Assembly (NCBI GenBank): GCA_023078555.1
Contig: CM041199.1
Coordinates: 2,724,513-2,788,512, forward strand
Length of the DNA: 64,000 bases
Source of the DNA: Ulva prolifera
Lineage: Eukaryota > Chlorophyta > Ulvophyceae > Ulvales > Ulvaceae
Direction of reading: 5' to 3'
Position 1 is the stretch's first letter. Each line of letters begins with the position of its first letter. This document shows, piece after piece, positions 12,501 to 25,100 of this stretch. The position numbers and the translations under genes are program-made. The notes under the pieces were generated by a model. That model searched no databases. It was not told the DNA's origin and was given only the letters and a program-made list of their open reading frames with translations.

Positions 12501-13974
12501 AGCCAAAATGTTCATTGCCCTACAATATATACATCATCCAAGTATGGCGTTCATTGGATGTGTCAATATGCATTGGGACAACATCCCAACATGGTCATTT
12601 TTTGACCTCACCCTGAGCTCAAGTTGCCGCAAGCCCCAAGAACGCGTTTGAATTTGACACCGAAATCAAAGCCACAATGTTCATTGCCCTACATTTTATA
12701 CATCATCCAAGTATGGCGTTCATTGGATTTGACAATATGCATTGGGACAACATCCCAACATGGTCATTTTCTGACCTCACCCAGAGCTAAAGTTGCCGCA
12801 AGCCCCAAGAACGCGTTTGAATTTGACAAAGAAATTAAAGCCACAATGCTCATTGCCCTACATTTTATACATCATCCAAGTATGGCGTTCATTGGATGTG
12901 TCAATATGCATTGGGACAACATCCCAACATGGTCATTTTTTACCTCACCCTGAGCTCAAGTTGCCGCAAGCCCCAAGAACGCGTTTGAATTTGACACCGA
13001 AATCAAAGCCACAATGTTCATTGCCCTACATTTTATACATCATCCAAGTATGGCGTTCATTGGATGTGTCAATGTGCATTGGGACAACATCCCAACATGG
13101 TCATTTTCTGACCTCACCCAGAGCTAAAGTTGCCGCAAGCCCCAAGAACGCGTTTGAATTTGACACCGAATTCAAAGCCACAATGTTCATTGCCCTACAT
13201 TTTATACATCATCCAAGTATGGCGTTCATTGGATGTGTCAATGTGCATTGGGACAACATCCCAACAGGGTCATTATCTGACCTCACCCACAGCTAAAGTT
13301 GCCGCAAGCCCCAAGAACGCGTTTGAATTTTACAACGCAATCAAAGCCACAATGTTCATTGCCCTACATTTTAAACATCATCCAAGTATGGCGTTCATTG
13401 GATGTAACAATATGCATTGGGACAACATCCCAACAGGGTCATTATCTGACCTCACCCACAGCTAAAGTTGCCGCAAGCCCCAAGAACGCGTTTGAATTTA
13501 ACACAGCAATCAAAGCCACAATGTCCATTGCCCTACATTATATACATCATCCAAGTATGGCGTTAATTGGATATGTCAATATGCATTGGGACAACATCCC
13601 AACAGGGTCATTATCTGACCTCACCCAGAGGTAAAGTTGCCGCAAGCCCCAAGAACGCGTTTGAATTTGACACCGAAATTAAAGCCACAATGCTCATTGC
13701 CCTACATTTTATACATCATCCAAGTATGGCGTTCATTGGATGTGTCAATGTGCATTGGGACAACATCCCAACAGGGTCATTATCTGACCTCACCCACAGC
13801 TAAAGTTGCCGCAAGCCCCAGAAACGCGTTTGAATTTTACACCGCTATCAAAGCCACAATGTTCATTGCCCTACATTTTATACATCATCCAAGTATGGCG
13901 TTCATTGGATGTGTCAATGTGCATTGGGACAACATCCCAACAGGGCCATTATCTGACCTCACCCACAGCTAAAG

Positions 13975-15174
13975 TTGCCGCAAGCCCCAAGAACGCGTTT
14001 GAATTTAACACCGCAATCAAAGCCACAATGTTCATTGCCCTACATTTTATACATCATCCAAGTATGGCGTTCATTGGATGTGTCAATGTGCATTGGGACA
14101 ACATCCCAACAGGGTCATTATCTGACCTCACCCACAGCTAAAGTTGCCGCAAGCCCCAGAAACGCGTTTGAATGTGACACCGAAATCAAAGCCACAATGT
14201 TCATGGCCCTACATTATATACATTATCCAAGTATAGCGTTCATTGAATGCGTCAATATGCATTGGGACAACATCCCAACATGGTCATTTTCTGACCTCAC
14301 CCACAGCTAAAGTTGCCGCAAGCCCCAAGAACGCGTTTGAATTTGACATTGAAATCAAAGCCACAATGCTCATTGCCCTACATTTTATACATCATCCAAG
14401 TATGGCGTTCATTGGATGTGTCAATGTGCATTGGGACAACATCCCAACAGGGTCATTATCTGACCTCACCCACAGCTAAAGTTGCCGCAAGCCCCAGAAA
14501 CGCGTTTGAATTTTACACCGCAATCAAAGCCACAATGTTCATTGCCCTACATTATATACATCATCCAAGTATGGCGTTCATTGGATGTGTCAATGTGCAT
14601 TGGGACAACATCCCAACAGGGTCATTTTTTGACCTCACCCAGAGCTAAAGTTGCCGCGTTTGAATTTGACACCGAAATCAAAGCCACAATGTCCATTGCC
14701 CTACATTATATACAGCATCCAAGTATGGCGTTAATTGGATATGTCAATATGCATTGGGACAACATCCCAACAGGGCCATTATCTGACCTCACCCACAGCT
14801 AAAGTTGCCGCAAGCCCCAAGAACGCGTTTGAATTTAACACCGCAATCAAAGCCACAATGTTCATTGCCCTACATTATATACATCATCCAAGTATGGCGG
14901 ACATTGGATGTGTCAATGTGCATTGGGACAACATCCCAACAGGGCCATTATCTGACCTCACCCACAGCTCAAGTTGCCGCAAGCCCCAAGAACGCGCTTG
15001 AATTTTACACCGCATTCAAAGCCACAATGTTCATTGCCCTACATTATATACATCATCCAAGTATGGCGTTCATTGGATGTGTCAATATGCATTGGGACAA
15101 CATCCCAACATGGTCATTTTCTGACCTCACCCAGAGCTAAAGTTGCCGCAAGCCCCAAGAACGCGTTTGAATTT
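13975..15174 (+). repeat. Mosaic block built from two earlier segments
   Basis: The left part (13,975 to about 14,512) matches 7,246-7,783 at an offset of 6,729 bp, apart from one inserted A at 7,285. It includes the rare series AGAAACGCGTTTGAATGTG, CATTATCCAAGTATAGCG and GACATTGAAATC. The right part (about 14,513-15,174) matches 9,121-9,782 at an offset of 5,392 bp, including the 154-bp monomer, GTATGGCGGACATTGG and CCGCATTCAAAG. The switch lies in the monomer at about 14,482-14,540. The block looks like the product of unequal exchange between two copies of the older region. Confidence 0.8.
14651..14804 (+). repeat. 154-bp monomer with 15-bp deletion, copy 3
   Basis: Same junction (TTGCCGC joined to GTTTG), same upstream GGGTCATTTTTTGACC and same downstream ATACAGCATCC / GTTAATTGG haplotype as copies 1 and 2. 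It lies in the right part of the mosaic block. Confidence 0.9.
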
Positions 15175-16310
15175 GACACCGAAATTAAAGCCACAATGCT
15201 CATTGCCCTACATTTTATACATCATCCAAGTATGGCGTTCATTGGATGTGTCAATGTGCATTGGGACAACATCCCAACAGGGTCATTATCTGACCTCACC
15301 CACAGCTAAAGTTGCCGCAAGCCCCAGAAACGCGTTTGAATTTTACACCGCTATCAAAGCCACAATGTTCATTGCCCTACATTTTATACATCATCCAAGT
15401 ATGGCGTTCATTGGATGTGTCAATGTGCATTGGGACAACATCCCAACAGGGCCATTATCTGACCTCACCCACAGCTAAAGTTGCCGCAAGCCCCACGAAC
15501 GCGTTTGAATTTAACACCGCAATCAAAGCCACAATGTTCATTGCCCTACATTATATACATCATCCAAGTATGGCGTTCATTGGATGTGTCAATGTGCATT
15601 GGGACAACATCCCAACAGGGTCATTTTTTGACCTCACCCAGAGCTAAAGTTGCCGCGTTTGAATTTGACACCGAAATCAAAGCCACAATGTTCATTGCCC
15701 TACATTTTATACATCATCCAAGTATGGCGTTCATTGGATGTGTCAATGTGCATTGGGACAACATCCCAACAGGGCCATTATCTGACCTCACCCACAGCTC
15801 AAGTTGCCGCAAGCCCCAAGAACGCGTTTGAATTTGACACCGAAATCAAAGCCACAATGTTCATGGCCCTACATTATATACATCATCCAAGTATAGCGTT
15901 CATTGAATGCGTCAATATGCATTGGGACAACATCCCAACAGGGTCATTATCTGACCTCACCCACAGCTAAAGTTGCCGCAAGCCCCAAGAACGCGTTTGA
16001 ATTTTACACCGAAATCAAAGCCACAATGTTCATTGCCCTACAATATATACATCATCCAAGTATGGCGTTCATTGGATGTGTCAATGTGCATTGGGAAAAC
16101 ATCCCAACATGGTCATTTTCTGACCTCACCCAGAGTTCAAGTTGCCGCAAGCCCCAAGAACGCGTTTGAATTTAACACCGCAATCAAAGCCACAATGTTC
16201 ATTGCCCTACATTTTATACATCATCCAAGTATGGCGTTCATTGGATGTGTCAATGTGCATTGGGACAACATCCCAACAGGGCCATTATCTGACCTCACCC
16301 ACAGCTCAAG
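15143..16310 (+). repeat. Segment duplicated at 20,690 and partly at 19,352
   Basis: From 15,143 the order of variants (GACACCGAAATTAAAG, ATGCTCATTG, CCGCTATC, CCCCACGAACG, 154-bp monomer, TTCATGG/TATAGCG/GAATGCG, GGGAAAACATCCC, CCAGAGTTCAAG) is repeated at 20,690-21,854 (offset 5,547, dropping to 5,544 after a 3-bp loss near 21,572). From 15,481 it is also repeated at 19,352-20,351 (offset 3,871-3,872). The first 335 bp also match 13,637-13,972 (offset 1,506, nine monomers minus 15 bp). Confidence 0.8.
15650..15803 (+). repeat. 154-bp monomer with 15-bp deletion, copy 4
   Basis: The junction and the upstream GGGTCATTTTTTGACC marker are the same as in copies 1-3, but the rest of this monomer belongs to a different haplotype: TTCATTG, CATTTTATAC, CAATGTGC, AGGGCCATTATCTG and CACAGCTCAAG. 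The deletion has therefore been recombined onto a second downstream background. Confidence 0.9.
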
Positions 16311-19300
16311 TTGCCGCAAGCCCCAAGAACGCGCTTGAATTTTACACCGCAATCAAAGCCACAATGTTCATTGCCCTACATTATATACATCATCCAAGTA
16401 TGGCGTTCATTGGATGTGTCAATATGCATTGGGACAACATCCCAACATGGTCATTTTCTGACCTCACCCGGAGCTAAAGTTGCCGCAAGCCCCAAGAACG
16501 CGTTTGAATTTAACACCGCAATCAAAGCCACAATGTTCATTTCCCTACATTATATTTATCATCCAAGTATGGCGTTCATTGGATGTGTCAATATGCATTG
16601 GGACAACATCCCAACATGGTCATTTTCTGACCTCACCCAGAGCTAAAGTTGCCGCAAGCCCCAAGAACGCGTTTGAATTTGACACCGAAATTAAAACCAC
16701 AATGTTCATTGCCCTACATTTTATACATCATCCAAGTATGGCGTTCATTGGATGTGTCAATGTGCATTGGGACAACATCCCAACAGGGCCATTATCTGAC
16801 CTCACCCACAGCTAAAGTTGCCGCAAGCCCCAAGAACGCGCTTGAATTTTACACCGCAATCAAAGCCACAATGTTCATTGCCCTACATTATATACATCAT
16901 CCAAGTATGGCGTTCATTGGATGTGTCAATATGCATTGGGACAACATCCCAACATGGTCATTTTCTGACCTCACCCAGAGCTAAAGTTGCCGCAAGCCCC
17001 AAGAACGCGTTTGAATTTAACACCGCAATCAAAGCCACAATGTTCATTGCCCTACATTATATTTATCATCCAAGTATGGCGTTCATTGGATGTGTCAATA
17101 TGCATTGGGACAACATCCCAACATGGTCATTTTCTGAAATCACCCACAGCTAAAGTTGCCGCAAGCTCCAAGAACGCATTGGAATTTGACACCGAAATCA
17201 AAGCCACAATGTTCATTGCCCTACATTTAAAACATCATTCAAGTATGGCGTTCATTGGATGTGTCAATGTGCATTGGGACAACATCCCAACAGGGTCATT
17301 ATCTGACCTCACCCAGAGCTAAAGTTGCCGCAAGCCCCAAGAACGCGTTTGAATTTGACACCGAAATCAAAGCCACAATGTTCATGACCCTACAATATAT
17401 ACATCATCCAAGTATGGCGTTCATTGGATGTGTCAATATGCATTGGGACAACATCCCAACATGGTCATTTTCTGACCTCACCCAGAGCTAAAGTTGCCGC
17501 AAGCCCCAAGAACGCGTTTGAATTTAACACCGCAATCAAAGCCACAATGTTCATTGCCCTACATTATATTTATCATCCAAGTATGGCGTTCATTGGATGT
17601 GTCAATATGCATTGGGACAACATCCCAACATGGTCATTTTCTGAAATCACCCACAGCTAAAGTTGCCGCAAGCTCCAAGAACGCATTGGAATTTGACACC
17701 GAAATCAAAGCCACAATGTTCATTGCCCTACATTTAAAACATCATTCAAGTATGGCGTTCATTGGATGTGTCAATGTGCATTGGGACAACATCCCAACAG
17801 GGTCATTATCTGACCTCACCCAGAGCTAAAGTTGCCGCAAGCCCCAGAAACGCGTTTGAATTTGACACTGCAATCAAAGCCACAATGTTCATTGCCCTAC
17901 ATTTTAAACATCATCCAAGTATGGCGTTCATTGGATGTGTCAATGTGCATTGGGACAACATCCCAACAGGGTCATTATCTGACCTCACCCACAGCTAAAG
18001 TTGCCGCAAGCCCCAAAAACGCGTTTGAATTTATCACCGCAATCAAAGCCACAATGTCCATTGCCCTACATTATATACATCATCCAAGTATGGCGTTCAT
18101 TGGATGTGTCAATATGCATTGGGACAACATCCCAACATGGTCATTTTTTTACCTCACCCTGAGCTCAAGTTGCCGCAAGCCCCAAGAACGCGTTTGAATT
18201 TGACACCGAAATCAAAGCCACAATGTTCATTGCCCTACATTTTATACATCATCCAAGTATGGCGTTCATTGGATGTGTCAATGTGCATTGGGACAACATC
18301 CCAACATGGTCATTTTCTGACCTCACCCAGAGCTAAAGTTGCCGCAAGCCCCAAGAACGCGTTTGAATTTGACACCGAAATCAAAGCCACAATGTTCATT
18401 GCCCTACATTTTATACATCATCCAAGTATGGCGTTCATTGGATGTGTCAATGTGCATTGGGACAACATCCCAACATGGTCATTTTCTGACCTCACCCAGA
18501 GCTAAAGTTGCCGCAAGCCCCAAGAACGCGTTTGAATGTGACACCGAAATCAAAGCCACAATGTTCATGGCCCTACATTATATACATCATCCAAGTATGG
18601 CGTTCATTGGATGTGTCAATGTGCATTGGGACAACATCCCAACATGGTCATTTTCTGACCTCACCCAGAGCTAAAGTTGCCGCAAGCCCCAAGAACGCGT
18701 TTGAATTTGACAAAGAAATTAAAGCCACAATGCTCATTGCCCTACATTTTATACATCATCCAAGTATGGCGTTCATTGGATGTGTCAATATGCATTGGGA
18801 CAACATCCCAACATGGTCATTTTTTACCTCACCCTGAGCTCAAGTTGCCGCAAGCCCCAAGAACGCGTTTGAATTTGACACCGAAATTAAAGCCACAATG
18901 TTCATTGCCCTACATTTTATACATCATCCAAGTATGGCGTTCATTGGATGTGTCAATGTGCATTGGGACAACATCCCAACATGGTCATTTTCTGACCTCA
19001 CCCAGAGCTAAAGTTGCCGCAAGCCCCAAGAACGCGTTTGAATTTGACACCGAAATCAAAGCCACAATGTTCATTGCCCTACATTTTATACATCATCCAA
19101 GTATGGCGTTCATTGGATGTGTCAATGTGCATTGGGACAACATCCCAACAGGGTCATTATCTGACCTCACCCACAGCTAAAGTTGCCGCAAGCCCCAAGA
19201 ACGCGTTTGAATTTTACACCGCAATCAAAGCCACAATGTTCATTGCCCTACATTTTAAACATCATCCAAGTATGGCGTTCATTGGATGTGTCAATATGCA

Positions 19301-19351
19301 TTGGGACAACATCCCAACAGGGTCATTATCTGACCTCACCCACAGCTAAAG

Positions 19352-20351
19352 TTGCCGCAAGCCCCACGAACGCGTTTGAATTTAACACCGCAATCAAAGC
19401 CACAATGTTCATTGCCCTACATTATATACATCATCCAAGTATGGCGTTCATTGGATGTGTCAATGTGCATTGGGACAACATCCCAACAGGGTCATTTTTT
19501 GACCTCACCCAGAGCTAAAGTTGCCGCGTTTGAATTTGACACCGAAATCAAAGCCACAATGTTCATTGCCCTACATTTTATACATCATCCAAGTATGGCG
19601 TTCATTGGATGTGTCAATGTGCATTGGGACAACATCCCAACAGGGCCATTATCTGACCTCACCCACAGCTCAAGTTGCCGCAAGCCCCAAGAACGCGTTT
19701 GAATTTGACACCGAAATCAAAGCCACAATGTTCATGGCCCTACATTATATACATCATCCAAGTATAGCGTTCATTGAATGCGTCAATATGCATTGGGACA
19801 ACATCCCAACAGGGTCATTATCTGACCTCACCCACAGCTAAAAGTTGCCGCAAGCCCCAAGAACGCGTTTGAATTTTGCACCGAAATCAAAGCCACAATG
19901 TTCATTGCCCTACAATATATACATCATCCAAGTATGGCGTTCATTGGATGTGTCAATGTGCATTGGGAAAACATCCCAACATGGTCATTTTCTGACCTCA
20001 CCCAGAGTTCAAGTTGCCGCAAGCCCCAAGAACGCGTTTGAATTTAACACCGCAATCAAAGCCACAATGTTCATTGCCCTACATTTTATACATCATCCAA
20101 GTATGGCGTTCATTGGATGTGTCAATGTGCATTGGGACAACATCCCAACAGGGCCATTATCTGACCTCACCCACAGCTCAAGTTGCCGCAAGCCCCAAGA
20201 ACGCGCTTGAATTTTACACCGCAATCAAAGCCACAATGTTCATTGCCCTACATTATATACATCATCCAAGTATGGCGTTCATTGGATGTGTCAATATGCA
20301 TTGGGACAACATCCCAACATGGTCATTTTCTGACCTCACCCGGAGCTAAAG
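19352..20351 (+). repeat. Internal copy of the 15,481-16,479 segment
   Basis: Matches 15,481-16,479 at an offset of 3,871 bp, rising to 3,872 after an inserted A (CTAAAAGTTG at about 19,840). It carries the 154-bp monomer, TATAGCG/GAATGCG, GGGAAAACATCCC and CCAGAGTTCAAG in the same order. Its right end joins sequence matching 16,649 rather than 16,480, so one monomer was lost at that junction. Confidence 0.75.
19521..19674 (+). repeat. 154-bp monomer with 15-bp deletion, copy 5
   Basis: Same junction, upstream marker and downstream haplotype (CATTTTATAC, CAATGTGC, AGGGCCATTATCTG, CACAGCTCAAG) as copy 4 at 15,650. Confidence 0.9.
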
Positions 20352-20689
20352 TTGCCGCAAGCCCCAAGAACGCGTTTGAATTTGACACCGAAATTAAAAC
20401 CACAATGTTCATTGCCCTACATTTTATACATCATCCAAGTATGGCGTTCATTGGATGTGTCAATGTGCATAGGGACAACATCCCAACAGGGCCATTATCT
20501 GACCTCACCCACAGCTAAAGTTGCCGCAAGCCCCAAGAACGCGCTTGAATTTTACACCGCAATCAAAGCCACAATGTTCATTGCCCTACATTATATACAT
20601 CATCCAAGTATGGCGTTCATTGGATGTGTCAATATGCATTGGGACAACATCCCAACATGGTCATTTTCTGACCTCACCCAGAGCTAAAG

Positions 20690-21854
20690 TTGCCGCAAGC
20701 CCCAAGAACGCGCTTGAATTTGACACCGAAATTAAAGCCACAATGCTCATTGCCCTACATTTTATACATCATCCAAGTATGGCGTTCATTGGATGTGTCA
20801 ATGTGCATTGGGACAACATCCCAACAGGGTCATTATCTGACCTCACCCACAGCTAAAGTTGCCGCAAGCCCCAGAAACGCGTTTGAATTTTACACCGCTA
20901 TCAAAGCCACAATGTTCATTGCCCAACATTTTATACATCATCCAAGTATGGCGTTCATTGGATGTGTCAATGTGCATTGGGACAACATCCCAACAGGGCC
21001 ATTATCTGACCTCACCCACAGCTAAAGTTGCCGCAAGCCCCACGAACGCGTTTGAATTTAACACCGCAATCAAAGCCACAATGTTCATTGCCCTACATTA
21101 TATACATCATCCAAGTATGGCGTTCATTGGATGTGTCAATGTGCATTGGGACAACATCCCAACAGGGTCATTTTTTGACCTCACCCAGAGCTAAAGTTGC
21201 CGCGTTTGAATTTGACACCGAAATCAAAGCCACAATGTTCATTGCCCTACATTTTATACATCATCCAAGTATGGCGTTCATTGGATGTGTCAATGTGCAT
21301 TGGGACAACATCCCAACAGGGCCATTATCTGACCTCACCCACAGCTCAAGTTGCCGCAAGCCCCAAGAACGCGTTTGAATTTGACACCGAAATCAAAGCC
21401 ACAATGTTCATGGCCCTACATTATATACATCATCCAAGTATAGCGTTCATTGAATGCGTCAATATGCATTGGGACAACATCCCAACAGGGTCATTATCTG
21501 ACCTCACCCACAGCTAAAGTTGCCGCAAGCCCCAAGAACGCGTTTGAATTTTGCACCGAAATCAAAGCCACATTTATTGCCCTACAATATATACATCATC
21601 CAAGTATGGCGTTCATTGGATGTGTCAATGTGCATTGGGAAAACATCCCAACATGGTCATTTTCTGACCTCACCCAGAGTTCAAGTTGCCGCAAGCCCCA
21701 AGAACGCGTTTGAATTTAACACCGCAATCAAAGCCACAATGTTCATTGCCCTACATTTTATACATCATCCAAGTATGGCGTTCATTGGATGTGTCAATGT
21801 GCATTGGGACAACATCCCAACAGGGCCATTATCTGACCTCACCCACAGCTCAAG
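20690..21854 (+). repeat. Internal copy of the 15,143-16,310 segment
   Basis: Matches 15,143-16,310 at an offset of 5,547 bp with a few private changes: GCCCAACATTTT near 20,932, GAATTTTGCACC near 21,546 (shared with 19,872) and a 3-bp loss at CACATTTATTGCC near 21,570. It ends where the next monomer changes from GCGCTTGAATTTTACACC to GCGTTTGAATTTAACACC. Confidence 0.75.
21197..21350 (+). repeat. 154-bp monomer with 15-bp deletion, copy 6
   Basis: Same junction and downstream haplotype as copies 4 and 5. It lies 1,676 bp after copy 5, which equals ten monomers minus 15 bp plus the one inserted base near 19,840. Confidence 0.9.
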
Positions 21855-22192
21855 TTGCCGCAAGCCCCAAGAACGCGTTTGAATTTAACACCGAAATCAA
21901 AGCCACAATGTTCATTGCCCTACATTTTATACATCATCCAAGTATGGCGTTCATTGGATGTGTCAATATGCATTGGGACAACATCCCAACATGGTCATTT
22001 TCTGACCTCACCCGGAGCTAAAGTTGCCGCAAGCCCCAAGAACGCGTTTGAATTTAACACCGCAATCAAAGCCACAATGTTCATTGCCCTACATTATATA
22101 CATCATCCAAGTATGGCGTTCATTGGATGTGTCAATGTGCATTGGGACAACATCCCAACAGGGCCATTATCTGACCTCACCCAGAGTTCAAG

Positions 22193-25100
22193 TTGCCGCA
22201 AGCCCCAAGAACGCGTTTGAATTTAACACCGCAATCAAAGCCACAATGTTCATTGCCCTACATTTTATACATCATCCAAGTATGGCGTTCATTGGATGTG
22301 TCAATGTGCATTGGGACAACATCCCAACAGGGCCATTATCTGACCTCACCCACAGCTCAAGTTGCCGCAAGCCCCAAGAACGCGCTTGAATTTTACACCG
22401 CAATCAAAGCCACAATGTTCATTGCCCTACATTATATACATCATCCAAGTATGGCGTTCATTGGATGTGTCAATATGCATTGGGACAACATCCCAACATG
22501 GTCATTTTCTGACCTCACCCGGAGCTAAAGTTGCCGCAAGCCCCAAGAACGCGTTTGAATTTAACACCGCAATCAAAGCCACAATGTTCATTTCCCTACA
22601 TTATATTATCATCCAAGTATGGCGTTCATTGGATGTGTCAATATGCATTGGGACAACATCCCAACATGGTCATTTTCTGACCTCACCCAGAGCTAAAGTT
22701 GCCGCAAGCCCCAAGAACGCGTTTGAATTTGACACCGAAATTCAAAGCCACAATGTTCATTGCCCTACATTTTATACATCATCCAAGTATGGCGTTCATT
22801 GGATGTGTCAATGTGCATTGGGACAACATCCCAACAGGGCCATTATCTGACCTCACCCACAGCTAAAGTTGCCGCAAGCCCCAAGAACGCGCTTGAATTT
22901 TACACCGCAATCAAAGCCACAATGTTCATTGCCCTACATTATATACATCATCCAAGTATGGCGTTCATTGGATGTGTCAATATGCATTGGGACAACATCC
23001 CAACATGGTCATTTTCTGACCTCACCCAGAGCTAAAGTTGCCGCAAGCCCCAAGAACGCGTTTGAATTTAACACCGCAATCAAAGCCACAATGTTCATTG
23101 CCCTACATTATATTATCATCCAAGTATGGCGTTCATTGGATGTGTCAATATGCATTGGGACAACATCCCAACATGGTCATTTTCTGAAATCACCCACAGC
23201 TAAAGTTGCCGCAAGCTCCAAGAACGCATTGGAATTTGACACCGAAATCAAAGCCACAATGTTCATTGCCCTACATTTAAAACATCATTCAAGTATGGCG
23301 TTCATTGGATGTGTCAATGTGCATTGGGACAACATCCCAACAGGGTCATTATCTGACCTCACCCAGAGCTAAAGTTGCCGCAAGCCCCAAGAACGCGTTT
23401 GAATTTGACACCGAAATCAAAGCCACAATGTTCATTGACCCTACAATTATATACATCATCCAAGTATGGCGTTCATTGGATGTGTCAATATGCATTGGGA
23501 CAACATCCCAACATGGTCATTTTCTGACCTCACCCAGAGCTAAAGTTGCCGCAAGCCCCAAGAACGCGTTTGAATTTAACACCGCAATCAAAGCCACAAT
23601 GTTCATTGCCCTACATTATATTATCATCCAAGTATGGCGTTCATTGGATGTGTCAATATGCATTGGGACAACATCCCAACATGGTCATTTTCTGAAATCA
23701 CCCACAGCTAAAGTTGCCGCAAGCTCCAAGAACGCATTGGAATTTGACACCGAAATCAAAGCCACAATGTTCATTGCCCTACATTTAAAACATCAGTCAA
23801 GTATGGCGTTCATTGGATGTGTCAATGTGCATTGGGACAACATCCCAACAGGGTCATTATCTGACCTCACCCACAGCTAAAGTTGCCGCAAGCCCCAGAA
23901 ACGCGTTTGAATTTTACACTGCAATCAAAGCCACAATGTTCATTGCCCTACATTTTAAACATCATCCAAGTATGGCGTTCATTGGATGTGTCAATGTGCA
24001 TTGGGACAACATCCCAACAGGGTCATTATCTGACCTCACCCACAGCTAAAGTTGCCGCAAGCCCCAAGAACGCGTTTGAATTTATCACCGCAATCAAAGC
24101 CACAATGTTCATTGCCCTACATTATATACATCATCCAAGTATGGCGTTCATTGGATGTGTCAATATGCATTGGGACAACATCCCAACATGGTCATTTTCT
24201 GACCTCACCCTGAGCTCAAGTTGCCGCAAGCCCCAAGAACGCGTTTGAATTTGACACCGAAATCAAAGCCACAATGTTCATTGCCCTACATTTTATACAT
24301 CATCCAAGTATGGCGTTCATTGGATGTGTCAATGTGCATTGGGACAACATCCCAACATGGTCATTTTCTGACCTCACCCAGAGCTAAAGTTGCCGCAAGC
24401 CCCAAGAACGCGTTTGAATTTGACACCGAAATCAAAGCCACAATGTTCATTGCCCTACATTTTATACATCATCCAAGTATGGCGTTCATTGGATGTGTCA
24501 ATGTGCATTGGGACAACATCCCAACATGGTCATTTTCTGACCTCACCCAGAGCTAAAGTTGCCGCAAGCCCCAAGAACGCGTTTGAATGTGACACCGAAA
24601 TCAAAGCCACAATGTTCATGGCCCTACATTATATACATCATCCAAGTATGGCGTTCATTGGATGTGTCAATGTGCATTGGGACAACATCCCAACATGGTC
24701 ATTTTCTGACCTCACCCAGAGCTAAAGTTGCCGCAAGCCCCAAGAACGCGTTTGAATTTGACAACGAAATTAAAGCCACAATGCTCATTGCCCTACATTT
24801 TATACATCATCCAAGTATGGCGTTCATTGGATGTGTCAATATGCATTGGGACAACATCCCAACATGGTCATTTTTTACCTCACCCTGAGCTCAAGTTGCC
24901 GCAAGCCCCAAGAACGCGTTTGAATTTGACACCGAAATTAAAGCCACAATGTTCATTGCCCTACATTTTATACATCATCCAAGTATGGCGTTCATTGGAT
25001 GTGTCAATGTGCATTGGGACAACATCCCAACATGGTCATTTTCTGACCTCACCCAGAGCTAAAGTTGCCGCAAGCCCCAAGAACGCGTTTGAATTTGACA

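Larger units (their letters stand above)
16142..22192 (+). repeat. Long higher-order unit, copy 1 (~36 monomers, 6,051 bp)
   Basis: The variant order from 16,142 to about 19,349 is reproduced from 22,193 to 25,400 at a constant offset of 6,051 bp (within 1 bp). Shared markers in order are GCGCTTGAATTTTACACC, CATTTCCCTAC, GACACCGAAATT, the CTGAAATCACCC / AAGCTCC / GCATTGG monomer, TTTATCACCGC, the CCCTGAGCTC monomers, GAATGTGACACC, and the TTTTTTACCTCACCCTGAG short monomer. The second half of this unit holds the extra copies of the 15,143-16,310 segment, which make it longer than the next unit. Confidence 0.8.
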
